64,000 nt of DNA, taken from CALXVA01 sp944392465 (GTDB taxonomy: Bacteria; Bacillota; Clostridia; TANB77; CAG-508). The translations under genes and the position numbers were made by a program. The notes beneath the pieces are model-generated. The model was given only the letters and a program-made list of their open reading frames with translations. It was not told the DNA's origin and did not search any database. The number at the start of each line of letters is the position of its first letter. The first letter of the stretch is position 1. The stretch covers positions 744,001 through 808,000 of the forward strand of contig OZ006978.1 in assembly GCA_963931155.1 (NCBI GenBank), in the 5' to 3' direction. Below, piece after piece: positions 1 to 9,190 of this stretch.

Positions 1-101
1 CTATTTTTATATTTTCATTCATGTAAATCACCTTATATATTTTATGCATACATTGCAAAACAGTTATACTTATATTAAGTACTTTTTCATTATAATTTAT
101 A

Positions 102-1388
102 CTATTCTATGGTTTTATCAGCATATTTTAAATCATCTTCACTATATTCTTCTTTATTAAGTCCAATTCGTCTTCTCATATAAATAGCAATTATAATTGT
201 ACATAAAATTGCCATCCCCCCAATTATTATAAAAGCCTTTTTTATATTTACAACTGATAACATCAAAGATCCTATTCCTGTAATTATAACTCTGGTGAAA
301 TCCCAAAAAATATTTGTCATAGTGTAAAGCGTTGGTAATATTTTTGCATTTGAGAAATTATTAACATATCTTTTATATAGAACCATATATATTCCTCTCA
401 TCATTTCAATTGCTAAAAAGGCTAATATAATAATTAAAATTTGTATAGCGAATTTAATATTTAATAAGCTACTAATTCCTGTCATAACAAATGCCAAAGA
501 TACAATGATAGATAATAATGTAAGAGACTTATTTTTATACTTTTTATTATATTTATTTTCTAATCTTCCTCCAAAACCTCTCATTATTTGTAATATTGTA
601 CTTATAATACAAATATTTGTTGCTTGTATATTCATGTTTTTTAACAATGTAGATTGATAAGTATCAAACAATGTAAAAACTCCCCAAATAAATCCCAATG
701 ATATTAATAAAGCTTTTAATCTTTTTGATTTAATAAGATGTGAAAATCCTTCTTTTAGCATTTGTGCAGACTTTATAATTTCTTTATCAACATTTTTTTC
801 GTTTTTTATTGTTTTAAAATTTATTGATATTAATAAAGATATAATTGTACATATAAAACATAATATCATTGGTATATATTTATTTATATCATATAGATAA
901 CCTGATACTAATATAGATAAAGCTGATACCACACAAAAACTAAAATATGCTTTTCTATCTATTTTTGAGAAAATTTGGTCTTTATTTTTTGTTTTTGGTA
1001 TAGATTCTCTTAACAAAGGTGCTATAGAAATATTTTTTATTGCAAAGCCTATTGCTGTTAGCATTTGTGCTATTGCTATTTGAATAAATCCTTTTCCTAC
1101 TATTAACATCAACATTGACAAAACAGCTATACAATCTCCTATTATTAAAGCTTTCCTATTTCCCTTTTTTATATTTATTATATCTGCCAATATAATTGCT
1201 ATAATTGATGTTAACGCAAATATCGTTGATAAAAATACTATATTAACATCTGATATATTCTTTACTTCTGATAAATATAATACTCTAGTTCCATAAAAAA
1301 ATAATAAATCACAGCCAAATATAATATATAGAGGATATAGTTTCATATTGAATTTTCTATTACGTGCATCTGAATTTATTGTTACCAC
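102..1388 (-). CDS. MFS-type membrane transporter
   Basis: A 428-residue, strongly hydrophobic protein with about 12 predicted membrane segments in two halves separated by a lysine-rich central loop (residues about 190-220). This is the usual layout of major facilitator superfamily permeases. It probably exports or imports a small solute; the substrate cannot be read from the sequence. The start is a GTG preceded by an AAAAGG-like site that lies very close to it, so a start slightly further in is possible. It lies outside both mobile elements and is taken as chromosomal flank. No in-frame CGG codon was seen. Confidence 0.8.
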   Translation of the reverse strand: MVTINSDARNRKFNMKLYPLYIIFGCDLLFFYGTRVLYLSEVKNISDVNIVFLSTIFALTSIIAIILADIINIKKGNRKALIIGDCIAVLSMLMLIVGKGFIQIAIAQMLTAIGFAIKNISIAPLLRESIPKTKNKDQIFSKIDRKAYFSFCVVSALSILVSGYLYDINKYIPMILCFICTIISLLISINFKTIKNEKNVDKEIIKSAQMLKEGFSHLIKSKRLKALLISLGFIWGVFTLFDTYQSTLLKNMNIQATNICIISTILQIMRGFGGRLENKYNKKYKNKSLTLLSIIVSLAFVMTGISSLLNIKFAIQILIIILAFLAIEMMRGIYMVLYKRYVNNFSNAKILPTLYTMTNIFWDFTRVIITGIGSLMLSVVNIKKAFIIIGGMAILCTIIIAIYMRRRIGLNKEEYSEDDLKYADKTIE

Positions 1389-1556
1389 CCTTTTCTTTTA
1401 TTTTTATATTATAAATACAATGTAATTCTATCAGACATTTATTAGATTTAAAAGTAAATATCAAAAAATATATTATTACTTTCATGTTATACTATATATT
1501 TAGATGAAAATTCACTTCTAAATAATATTGAAAGTAATAATTAAATGCAAACACTA

Positions 1557-1588
1557 AAATAGCCTGTATCTTTAGATACAGGCTATTT
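1557..1588 (-). terminator. Hairpin, probably the original tRNA-Pro terminator
   Basis: A perfect 14-bp stem (AATAGCCTGTATC-type arms, 4-nt loop) lies just outside the left edge of element 1. If element 1 is removed by joining its two 12-bp repeats, this hairpin falls directly downstream of the tRNA-Pro gene on the minus strand. That suggests it was the terminator of that tRNA before the insertion. Confidence 0.6.
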
Positions 1589-1603
1589 ACAGTATTTTTC
1601 TAT

Positions 1604-1615
1604 TGGTCGAGGTGA
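1604..1615. repeat. att direct repeat of element 1 (distal end)
   Basis: The 12 bases tggtcgaggtga are identical to 14323-14334, which is the 3' end of the tRNA-Pro gene including CCA. The copy lies about 140 bp from the integrase stop codon. This is the expected arrangement when an element integrates into a tRNA 3' end and duplicates the crossover segment. Confidence 0.75.
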
Positions 1616-1675
1616 GGTAACTCCTCAAGTGCTATTTTTCTTTATATATCAATATTTTCAAAGAACTATTTTAAA

Positions 1676-1731
1676 TTGTTGAAGTTTTTTGTTGAAGATT
1701 TAATGTTTTTTATTACTTTAAATTTCAACAA
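1676..1731. repeat. Integrase arm-type sites, left end of element 1
   Basis: TTGTTGAA occurs at 1676-1683 and 1689-1696 (13-bp spacing), and inverted at 1724-1731. The same word in the same 13-bp tandem spacing occurs at the other end (14164-14184). Paired arm sites at both ends fit binding by the N-terminal domain of a lambda/Tn916-type integrase; the role is inferred. Confidence 0.5.
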
Positions 1732-1756
1732 ATTCTTTCTAGTTTTCTTTAGTATT

Positions 1757-3181
1757 TTAAGCACTTTTATCTTCTGTAGAAAAGTCAACTCCAAAAATTT
1801 CTTTACCAATTAAATATTTTTCAACATTCTTATTTTCAGAGTTTTCAAATTCACTATCTACATCAACATAGTATTGCATTGTAATTGTAATATCTGAATG
1901 ACCTAATATCTTCTTTAAAACTGCAGGTGCAATTTTTGCTTCAGCACATCTTGTTGCAAATGTGCCTCTTAACATATGCGTATGAAGATCAGTCTTTTGA
2001 ACAATTTGCCCCTTTTTATCTTTATCTTCATATATGCCTATTCCAAGTTTTAGTGCAATTCTTTTTATACTACTATTGATAGTGTTCTCTATATACATTG
2101 TTTTGTCTTCTTTACAAAATAGTAAATGATTTTTATTTGCTATTTTATGCTCTAGTGCTGCTTCAACTATTTGTTTACTAATATTGGTCATAGTTAAAAC
2201 TCTTTCACCATTTTCAGTTTTAGCAGTTTCACCAATTATTGCTTTCCCAGCAGTATTTTTAGTTTGAGTTTTTCTTATATAAATTTTTCCATTTACTATG
2301 TCAATATCTTTTTCATAATCTAAAACTAATGCTTCTCCAATTCTCATTCCTGTAGTTAATAGTAATAAAAACAGATATTTCTTATGACATTTTTCATATT
2401 TTACAGAATTTAAATAATCTACTAATTTCTTTTGTTCTTCAATGGTTAGAGATTTTCTATGATGACTTTTATATTCACTTTTAGGCTTTTCAACCCTTTT
2501 CCAACCTGTCATAAAATTATCAGTTATAATATTTTCATAAGTTGCCTGTCCAAATGCCATACATATTAATTCATAAATTTGTTTTATTGTACTTTTAGAA
2601 TATTGTTTTAAGCTTTCTAAATATTTGATTATATCTTCTCTTTTTACTTTTGCTATAGGGATATTGGTGAATTTTTCTTTTTGTAATTTCTTTAATGTAT
2701 CATTTTTTCTCTTAAAAGTGGCTTGTTTTATTTTACCTAACTTAAAATCTTCTTTTAATACACTTTCTACTAAATCAGCTATTGTTTTGTTGCTCTTTGT
2801 AATTATTTTTATTCCACCATTCTGATCTAGTTTTAATTTTTCTGTTAAAGCTTTATTAAAAGCTTCAGTCTCATCTTTTCCAACAAAAGTTTTTGTCATT
2901 ACTTTACCTGTTGTTGTATCTCTACCAACTGTTAATATTGCTTTAGGCGATATTATAAAATAAAAATATTTACAATCTACATTATTGTTAAACACTTTAC
3001 CATTTTCAAACTTACTAATTGCTCTGTATTTGCAAGTGTCTTTATATTTACAATTATTACAAATTTCCTTACTGGATAATTTATTACTTTTATCCTTGAC
3101 TCTTTTTAGTAAATAAGTTCCTGATGTTATTCCTTTAATTTTCAACTTACTTCCATCCTTTCCTAAAATTTCAGGAAACAC
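1757..3181 (-). CDS. int: Tyrosine recombinase (integrase of element 1)
   Basis: A 474-residue site-specific recombinase that should integrate and excise element 1 at the tRNA-Pro 3' end. The N-terminal part has a cysteine cluster (CNNCKYKDTC near residue 41) and an arm-binding-type region; a core-binding domain follows. The C-terminal catalytic domain shows the first Arg in TTGMRIGEAL, HxxR in HTHMLRGTFATR, LGHSD and the terminal nucleophile region TMQYY. The gene ends about 140 bp from the att repeat, as is typical. The start is a GTG with a weak ribosome site, so a slightly later start is possible. The frame is intact. Confidence 0.93.
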   Translation of the reverse strand: MFPEILGKDGSKLKIKGITSGTYLLKRVKDKSNKLSSKEICNNCKYKDTCKYRAISKFENGKVFNNNVDCKYFYFIISPKAILTVGRDTTTGKVMTKTFVGKDETEAFNKALTEKLKLDQNGGIKIITKSNKTIADLVESVLKEDFKLGKIKQATFKRKNDTLKKLQKEKFTNIPIAKVKREDIIKYLESLKQYSKSTIKQIYELICMAFGQATYENIITDNFMTGWKRVEKPKSEYKSHHRKSLTIEEQKKLVDYLNSVKYEKCHKKYLFLLLLTTGMRIGEALVLDYEKDIDIVNGKIYIRKTQTKNTAGKAIIGETAKTENGERVLTMTNISKQIVEAALEHKIANKNHLLFCKEDKTMYIENTINSSIKRIALKLGIGIYEDKDKKGQIVQKTDLHTHMLRGTFATRCAEAKIAPAVLKKILGHSDITITMQYYVDVDSEFENSENKNVEKYLIGKEIFGVDFSTEDKSA

Positions 3182-3306
3182 CTTGCTTTTTTAAGGAAAT
3201 AAATGCTATAATACATAAAGAAACATTTGTGCAAGGTAATCCTTGTGGTCTAAATTTCAAATGTTTTTGAAGGTTTAAATGGGCATATTTAAATCTTCTT
3301 TTTTGT

Positions 3307-3504
3307 TTAATCATTTGTAATTTCATTGCTTTTAAAATAATCTTTAAAAGACTGTTCCATTACAAGCCAAGACTTACCTATTTTTTTAGCTGGAAAATCT
3401 TTTTTATGAAATAACTCTAAACAGGTTTTATTTCCGATTTTTAATGCTTGTCTAATGTCTTTAGTCTCCAAAAATACTGTGCCATTTAATGTCCTCATAC
3501 GCAA
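3307..3504 (-). CDS. xis: Excisionase-like helix-turn-helix protein
   Basis: A 65-residue protein with a MerR/excisionase-type fold: a helix-turn-helix in the first half (LETKDIRQALKIGNKTC) and a wing containing GKSWLV. It lies just upstream of the integrase on the same strand, the normal position of a directionality factor that biases the recombinase toward excision. Small size and position support the assignment; it could also act as a transcriptional regulator of int. The roughly 200 bp upstream (3505-3703) is AT-rich and probably holds divergent promoters for xis and the DUF6076 gene. Confidence 0.75.
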   Translation of the reverse strand: MRMRTLNGTVFLETKDIRQALKIGNKTCLELFHKKDFPAKKIGKSWLVMEQSFKDYFKSNEITND

Positions 3505-3703
3505 TCCCTCCCTTCTTATAGTTTCAAATACAAAGAGATTTAGATATTTCTCTTGACTGATTACAGGAAAAGTTCTATAATATTAAGTGAGAAATATATA
3601 AATATTTTTCAAGTTCAACTGCATTATATAATAATATTTTTATAATGTCAATGAATTTTAAAAAATATTTTATTTTCCTAACAAATATTTGAAAGGTGAG
3701 TTT

Positions 3704-4807
3704 ATGAATATATTTAATATAAATGTTCCAAAAGATAGAATATCAATGATTTTTGATGCATTTAGTAATAGTGAAAATTATAGTACAACATTATATCTAC
3801 ATAAATCGAAAATCACTTTTGCAGAAGAAGGTAATAAATATTCTGCACAATTGGAAGTAGATTTAGAGCAAGACAATAAAAAAGATAAGATGGTTAAACA
3901 AATATTTAATCAAGAATATGGAAGTTTTATAATAACCTTTTTAAATGCTAACTTTTCAAACGCAGAAAGTGCATATAATTCTTTCTTTATTTATTATGGA
4001 TTAGAAGGATTGGATTTAATAGATAAAATAAAGGAAAAATACTCACTGGAATACACAACAAGATATATATCTACAAAGAAATTTTTAGATTATTACAATA
4101 AAGCATACGAATACATTAAAGACAAATATATAAAATTCCAAAAAGATATGCAAAAAACAGTTGATTTTGTATTTAATTTACATGGGAATGCAAGTTGTAT
4201 GAATTTAGATAAATATTCTAAATTTATTGCATTTTCTACTTCAGTTAATTTAGTAAATCAGTTTATTGCAGAAGTTCGTCTTAGCATATTACAAAATACA
4301 TCTGAAAATATATCTAAAGGAAAAACAATTAAGCAAATTGAAAAATTAGCTTATGATATTTCAGATAAGAAGCAAGATATAGGAGTTTACTATATATATG
4401 AAAGCACATCACATCTAGCATTAGCTTATATTGCTTTAAATGATTTAATACAAAATTCAAAGAGAAGTATTAGTGTTTGTCAAAACTGTGGAAGATATTA
4501 TTTACAAAGTTCAGGAAAAGAGGTTTATTGTGATTTGCCTAACTTAGATGGAAGTCCTTCTTGTAAAACTTATGCTTCTCGTAAAGCTTATGATAATAAA
4601 ATAGAAGAAGATATTGCTGAATTAACCTATAAAAGAGAATATCAAAGAAGAATAACTCAAGTTTATCGTGCTGATAAAAAACAAAAAGAACAAATAAAAA
4701 AAGAGTATCTTATTTGGAAAGCTGAAGCAAGAAAACAATTGAAATTATATAGAGAAAATAAACTCTCTAAAAATGAATTTTGTGATTGGATAGAGAGAAA
4801 TAAATAG
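3704..4807 (+). CDS. DUF6076-type zinc-binding protein
   Basis: Start ATG at 3704 is chosen because AAAGGTGAG lies just before it; an upstream in-frame TTG overlaps that site. About 367 residues. The N-terminal two thirds are helical and unassigned. The C-terminal third has a cysteine cluster (CQNCGRYYLQS, then YCDLPN and SCKTYASRKAY) expected to bind zinc, followed by basic helices. This resembles DUF6076 and CGNR-type zinc proteins common on Clostridia mobile elements. Function is unknown; the position beside xis and the AbiE genes suggests accessory cargo or a nucleic-acid-binding regulator. Confidence 0.55.
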   Translation: MNIFNINVPKDRISMIFDAFSNSENYSTTLYLHKSKITFAEEGNKYSAQLEVDLEQDNKKDKMVKQIFNQEYGSFIITFLNANFSNAESAYNSFFIYYGLEGLDLIDKIKEKYSLEYTTRYISTKKFLDYYNKAYEYIKDKYIKFQKDMQKTVDFVFNLHGNASCMNLDKYSKFIAFSTSVNLVNQFIAEVRLSILQNTSENISKGKTIKQIEKLAYDISDKKQDIGVYYIYESTSHLALAYIALNDLIQNSKRSISVCQNCGRYYLQSSGKEVYCDLPNLDGSPSCKTYASRKAYDNKIEEDIAELTYKREYQRRITQVYRADKKQKEQIKKEYLIWKAEARKQLKLYRENKLSKNEFCDWIERNK

Positions 4808-4812
4808 ACATT

Positions 4813-4842
4813 AAAACATCATATTAAAATATGGTGTTTTTT
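4813..4842 (+). terminator. Rho-independent terminator after the DUF6076 gene
   Basis: An 11-bp stem (AACATCATATT with AATATGGTGTT, one G-T pair) and a 3-nt loop are followed by TTTTTT. It starts 5 nt after the stop codon of the DUF6076 gene. Confidence 0.75.
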
Positions 4843-4893
4843 CGTATAATTCTTGAAATTTTTGAAAAAATAAAATAATATTTAGTAAATATA

Positions 4894-4939
4894 TTTACAA
4901 ACGCTCGTAAAAATGATAAAATTAACGAGCAATTGTAAA
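4894..4939. promoter_or_regulatory. Palindromic operator upstream of the AbiE pair
   Basis: An interrupted inverted repeat with arms TTTACAA/TTGTAAA and inner arms GCTCGT/ACGAGC lies immediately before the AbiEi start. AbiEi antitoxins of the type IV AbiE family are known to bind inverted repeats and repress their own promoter. This repeat is the likely site; binding is inferred. Confidence 0.6.
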
Positions 4940-4953
4940 AGAGGTGAATATAT

Positions 4954-5532
4954 ATGAGTGAAAATAAGTTAAAAGAATTCTTAAATGAAAATTATGGCTA
5001 TATAAAGACTAGAGATTTTGAAAAATTAGGTATTTCTAGACCTTCAATTCAAAATTATATTGATAAAAAAATAATTAGAAAAGTATCGAGAGGATTATAT
5101 ATAGATAATAACTTAATAGAAGATGAATTTTATATACTACAACAAAAATTTTCTAACATTATATTCTCATATAATACAGCATGTTATTTATTAAATTTAA
5201 GTGATAGAGCTCCATATAAAATAGATGTAACTACTTTAAATCATAATAATATAAGTGAAGATTTAGAAATTCACTATGTATCAAAAGATAAATTTAATAT
5301 CGGAATCACAGAAATAAAAAGTCCATATGGCAATCCAATAAAGGTGTATAATGCAGAAAGGTGTATATGTGATTTATTAAAAAATAAAAATGAAGTTGAT
5401 ATAGAATTATATAATAAGATTATTAAAAATTATTTTAAGCAATCTAAAAAAGATTTAATGACATTAGAAGAATATGCAAAAATATTTAATATACAAGAAA
5501 AATTTGAAAACATTATGGAGGTATTAATATAG
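4954..5532 (+). CDS. abiEi: AbiEi-family antitoxin
   Basis: A 192-residue protein with an N-terminal winged helix-turn-helix (TRDFEKLGISRPSIQNYIDKK, about residues 18-40) and a C-terminal AbiEi-type domain containing YNAERCICDLLKN. Members of this family are antitoxins of type IV toxin-antitoxin systems that give phage abortive infection and repress their own operon. The gene overlaps the start of the next gene by 1 nt (stop TAG at 5530-5532), implying translational coupling with its toxin. A large palindrome lies upstream. Ribosome site GAGGTG is well placed. Confidence 0.85.
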   Translation: MSENKLKEFLNENYGYIKTRDFEKLGISRPSIQNYIDKKIIRKVSRGLYIDNNLIEDEFYILQQKFSNIIFSYNTACYLLNLSDRAPYKIDVTTLNHNNISEDLEIHYVSKDKFNIGITEIKSPYGNPIKVYNAERCICDLLKNKNEVDIELYNKIIKNYFKQSKKDLMTLEEYAKIFNIQEKFENIMEVLI

Positions 5533-6368
5533 TGATTGATTATAGTGAATTATTTGAAAAGTCAAAAAAACTTGCAAGAGATTCAGGATTAACACAATTA
5601 GAGTTATATCAAAGGTTTATGTTTGAAAGAATTTTGGAAAGAATATCTGTATCAAAATATAATGAGAATTTTATATTAAAAGGTGGTTTATTATTATCTG
5701 CGATGTTAGGAATAAATAGTAGAAGTACTAGAGATATGGATATCTCTATCAAGGGGATTGATGTATCACAAGATAAAATGTTGAAGATTTTAAATGAAAT
5801 TCTATCAATAGATATTAATGATAAAGTAAAATTTGAGGTTGTGAATATTACAGATATTCGAGCAGATGACGAATATGGTGGAAATAAATATCATTTAGTA
5901 GGAAAGTTAGAAAATTTAAAAGTAGCACTAGAAATTGACATTTCAACAGGAGATGAAATTACACCAAAAGAATTAAACTTTGAATATACATCTATTTTTG
6001 ATAATAAAAAAATTTATATTGGTACATATAATATTGAGACTATACTATCAGAAAAAGTTGAAACTATACTTCGTAGAGGTAAATATAATACTAGAATGAA
6101 GGACTATTATGATGTATATTTCTTTTTAACAAAACTAAAAAACGAAATTAATTTAGAAATATTCAAGCAAGCATTAAATAATACTTTGAGAAAAAGAGAA
6201 GCCTTTGATTATTATAATGACTATAAGCAAATTTTAGATTCAATTTCCGAAGATGATAGAATTACTAATTATTGGAATACTTATAAAAAGAAAAATAAAT
6301 ACGCTGAAAATATTGAATTTAAGAAAATTATCAAAGTTTTAAAAGAATTTTTAAATAGTACAAATTAA
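5532..6368 (+). CDS. abiEii: AbiEii-family nucleotidyltransferase toxin
   Basis: A 278-residue nucleotidyltransferase toxin partner of AbiEi. The active-site region is visible as FILKGGLLLS near residue 47 and RSTRDMDISI near residue 64 (GG..LS and DxD motifs). Downstream acidic and basic residues (LSEKVETILRRGK, DYYDVYFFL) are typical of the AbiEii/MenA family, enzymes that modify tRNA or other acceptors with nucleotides. It starts at a GTG that overlaps the antitoxin stop codon. It provides abortive-infection defence or element maintenance. Confidence 0.87.
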   Translation: MIDYSELFEKSKKLARDSGLTQLELYQRFMFERILERISVSKYNENFILKGGLLLSAMLGINSRSTRDMDISIKGIDVSQDKMLKILNEILSIDINDKVKFEVVNITDIRADDEYGGNKYHLVGKLENLKVALEIDISTGDEITPKELNFEYTSIFDNKKIYIGTYNIETILSEKVETILRRGKYNTRMKDYYDVYFFLTKLKNEINLEIFKQALNNTLRKREAFDYYNDYKQILDSISEDDRITNYWNTYKKKNKYAENIEFKKIIKVLKEFLNSTN

Positions 6369-6392
6369 TAATATTATAGATTGGAGTAAAAA

Positions 6393-9161
6393 ATGAACGA
6401 TAAGGAACAGAGTCAAAAAGCAAAAGAGTTTGCTGAATTTTGGAAAGGTAAAGGGTATGAAAAAGGTCAAAGTCAAACTTTTTGGCTACAATTATTGAGC
6501 GATGTGTTTGGTATAGATAAGCCAAGTGAATTTATCGAATTTGAAGATCAAGTACATATAGATAAAAATACAGGATTTATAGATGGGTATATTCCATCAA
6601 CAAAAGTTTTAATTGAACAAAAAAGTATTGATAAAGATTTAAGGAAAGGAATAAGACAATCAGATGGAAGTTTATTAAATCCTTTTCAACAAGCGAAAAA
6701 ATATATAGCAGAATTACCATTATCAAGACATCCAAAATATGTTATTACTTGTAATTTTAAGTCCTTTTTAGTATACAACATGGAAAATCCAAATGGAGAA
6801 CCAGAAGAAATATTATTAGAAAACTTGGAAAAAGAATATTATAGACTACAATTTTTAGTTAAAACAGGGAATGAACATTTAAAAAGAGAAATGGAAATAT
6901 CCATTCAGGCTGGAGAATTGGTTGGAAAGTTATATGATGAAATATTAAAATTATACATTAATCCTGAAAATGAAGAAACACTAAAAAGTTTAAATATGTT
7001 TTGTGTAAGATTAGTATTTTGTCTTTATGCAGAAGATAGTGGACTATTTGGTAAGAAGTTAATGTTTCATGATTATTTATCTAGGTTTGAAGAGAGAGAT
7101 TTAAGGAGAGCATTAATTGATTTGTTTAGAGTCCTTGACACAAAAGTAGAAGATAGAGATCCATATTTAGAAAAAGAATTAGCTGAATTTCCGTATGTTA
7201 ATGGAGGTTTATTTGCAAATGAAGATATAGAAATTCCTAATTTAAATGAAACTGTAAAAGAATTATTATTATCAAAAGCAAGTGAAGATTTTGATTGGAG
7301 TGAAATTAGTCCAACAATTTTTGGCGCTGTTTTTGAAAGTACATTAAATCCTGAAACAAGAAGAAATGGTGGAATGCATTACACATCAATAGAAAATATT
7401 CATAAAGTAATTGACCCACTGTTTTTAGATGATTTAAAAAAAGAATTTCAAGAAATAAAACATATATCAGTTATAAAAAACAAAAAGAAAAAACTTACAG
7501 AATTTCAAGACAAATTAGCAAGCTTGAAATTTCTTGACCCTGCTTGTGGTAGTGGCAATTTTTTAACAGAAACATATCTTTCTTTGAGAAAATTAGAAAA
7601 CGAAGTTATATTTGAACTTACAGGTGGACAAATAGGTTTGGCAGACGAGAACTTTTCTCCTATTAAAGTTTCTATAGGACAGTTTTATGGAATAGAAATA
7701 AATGATTTTGCTGTAACTGTTGCAAAAACCGCTCTATGGATTGCAGAAAGTCAAATGATGAAGGAAACTGAAAATATTTTACATATAAATCTAGATTTTT
7801 TACCTTTGAAATCTTATACAAATATAACAGAAGGAAATGCCTTAAGAATTGATTGGAATGAAGTTGTACCAAAAGAAGAATTGAATTATATAATGGGAAA
7901 TCCACCGTTTGTTGGAAAAAAAGAGCAGTCAAAAATGCAAAAAAATGATTTGTTAGGGCTTTTTGATAAAAATATAAAAGGAATTGGAAATATAGATTAT
8001 GTATCGGGTTGGTACATAAAAGCTGTTCAGTATATAAAAGGTACAAAAATAGCTTGTGCCTTCGTTTCAACAAATTCAATTACTCAAGGAGAACAAGTAA
8101 CACCATTATGGCAAGAATTGCTCAAAGATGGAGCTCATATTAACTTTGCATACAAAACTTTTAGATGGGATAGTGAAGCTAGTTCGAAAGCTCATGTTCA
8201 TTGTGTAATTATAGGATTTGGTTATAATATAACAGATAAATATATTTATTCAAATGGTAGAAAAATAAAAGTTTCTAATATTAATCCGTATTTAATAGAA
8301 GCACCAAATATATTTATAAAAAATCAATCCAAACCATTATGTGATGTAGCTACAATGAATTATGGAAGTATGCCAATTGATGATGGACACTTAATTTTAA
8401 ATGAAGAAGAAAAAAATATAATTTTAAAGGAAAACATTAACAATTCAAAATTTATAAGAAAATATATTGGTGGTGAAGAACTTATAAATAATAAAATCAG
8501 ATATTGTATATGGATAAATCATATTAATCCTGCAGAAATTAAACATTCTAATTTTATTATGGAAAGAGTTAGATTAACTAAAGAATTTAGAGAAAGCAGT
8601 AAAAGACCTCAAACACTAAAAGCAGCTGAAACTCCTTATTTATTTGGTGAAATTAGACAGCCAAATACAAATATGTTGGTAATCCCAAAAGTATCTTCTG
8701 AAACAAGAAAATATATACCAATCGCTTTTATAACACCAGATATTATTGTCAATGGAAGTGCTCTAATAATTTCAAATGCCAATTTGTATTTATTTGGAAT
8801 CTTAACATCAAATGTTCATAATGCTTGGATGAGAACTGTTGCTGGTAGAATGAAAAGTGACTATCAATATTCTGCTAGTGTAGTTTATAATACTTTTCCT
8901 TGGCCTAAGCCAACAGAAAAACAAAAGCAAACAATAGAAAAAACAGCACAGGCAATTTTAAATGCAAGAGCATTATATCCAAATAGTTCTTTAGCTGATT
9001 TATATGATGAACTAACAATGCCAAAAGAACTTAGAAAAGCACATCAAGAAAATGATAAAGCAGTTATGGAAGCTTATGGTTTTAATTGGAAGAAAATGAC
9101 TGAATCTGATTGTGTAGCTGAATTGATGAAAATGTATGAAAAATTAGTACAACATAATTAA
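6393..9161 (+). CDS. MmeI-like type IIL restriction-methylation enzyme
   Basis: A single 922-residue protein with the layout of MmeI-like enzymes. An N-terminal nuclease motif is visible in FIDGYIPSTKVLIEQKS (D then E-x-K, about residues 59-75). It is followed by a helical spacer, an N6-adenine methyltransferase domain with FLDPACGSGNF (motif I, about residue 383) and NPPFVG (motif IV, about 504), and a long target-recognition region ending in the family phrase FPWPKP. It would methylate one strand of a non-palindromic site and cut unmodified DNA at a distance. It is 24 nt downstream of the toxin and 29 nt upstream of a DUF4365 gene, forming a defence block. Confidence 0.85.
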   Translation: MNDKEQSQKAKEFAEFWKGKGYEKGQSQTFWLQLLSDVFGIDKPSEFIEFEDQVHIDKNTGFIDGYIPSTKVLIEQKSIDKDLRKGIRQSDGSLLNPFQQAKKYIAELPLSRHPKYVITCNFKSFLVYNMENPNGEPEEILLENLEKEYYRLQFLVKTGNEHLKREMEISIQAGELVGKLYDEILKLYINPENEETLKSLNMFCVRLVFCLYAEDSGLFGKKLMFHDYLSRFEERDLRRALIDLFRVLDTKVEDRDPYLEKELAEFPYVNGGLFANEDIEIPNLNETVKELLLSKASEDFDWSEISPTIFGAVFESTLNPETRRNGGMHYTSIENIHKVIDPLFLDDLKKEFQEIKHISVIKNKKKKLTEFQDKLASLKFLDPACGSGNFLTETYLSLRKLENEVIFELTGGQIGLADENFSPIKVSIGQFYGIEINDFAVTVAKTALWIAESQMMKETENILHINLDFLPLKSYTNITEGNALRIDWNEVVPKEELNYIMGNPPFVGKKEQSKMQKNDLLGLFDKNIKGIGNIDYVSGWYIKAVQYIKGTKIACAFVSTNSITQGEQVTPLWQELLKDGAHINFAYKTFRWDSEASSKAHVHCVIIGFGYNITDKYIYSNGRKIKVSNINPYLIEAPNIFIKNQSKPLCDVATMNYGSMPIDDGHLILNEEEKNIILKENINNSKFIRKYIGGEELINNKIRYCIWINHINPAEIKHSNFIMERVRLTKEFRESSKRPQTLKAAETPYLFGEIRQPNTNMLVIPKVSSETRKYIPIAFITPDIIVNGSALIISNANLYLFGILTSNVHNAWMRTVAGRMKSDYQYSASVVYNTFPWPKPTEKQKQTIEKTAQAILNARALYPNSSLADLYDELTMPKELRKAHQENDKAVMEAYGFNWKKMTESDCVAELMKMYEKLVQHN

Positions 9162-9190
9162 AATCTTAGTAGGTAAAGGTGGCATATTTT

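Noticed and set aside
7672..8079. Minus-strand open frame inside the MmeI-like gene
   Set aside because: Shadow of the strong plus-strand methyltransferase domain; composition is Leu/Phe-rich antisense sequence.
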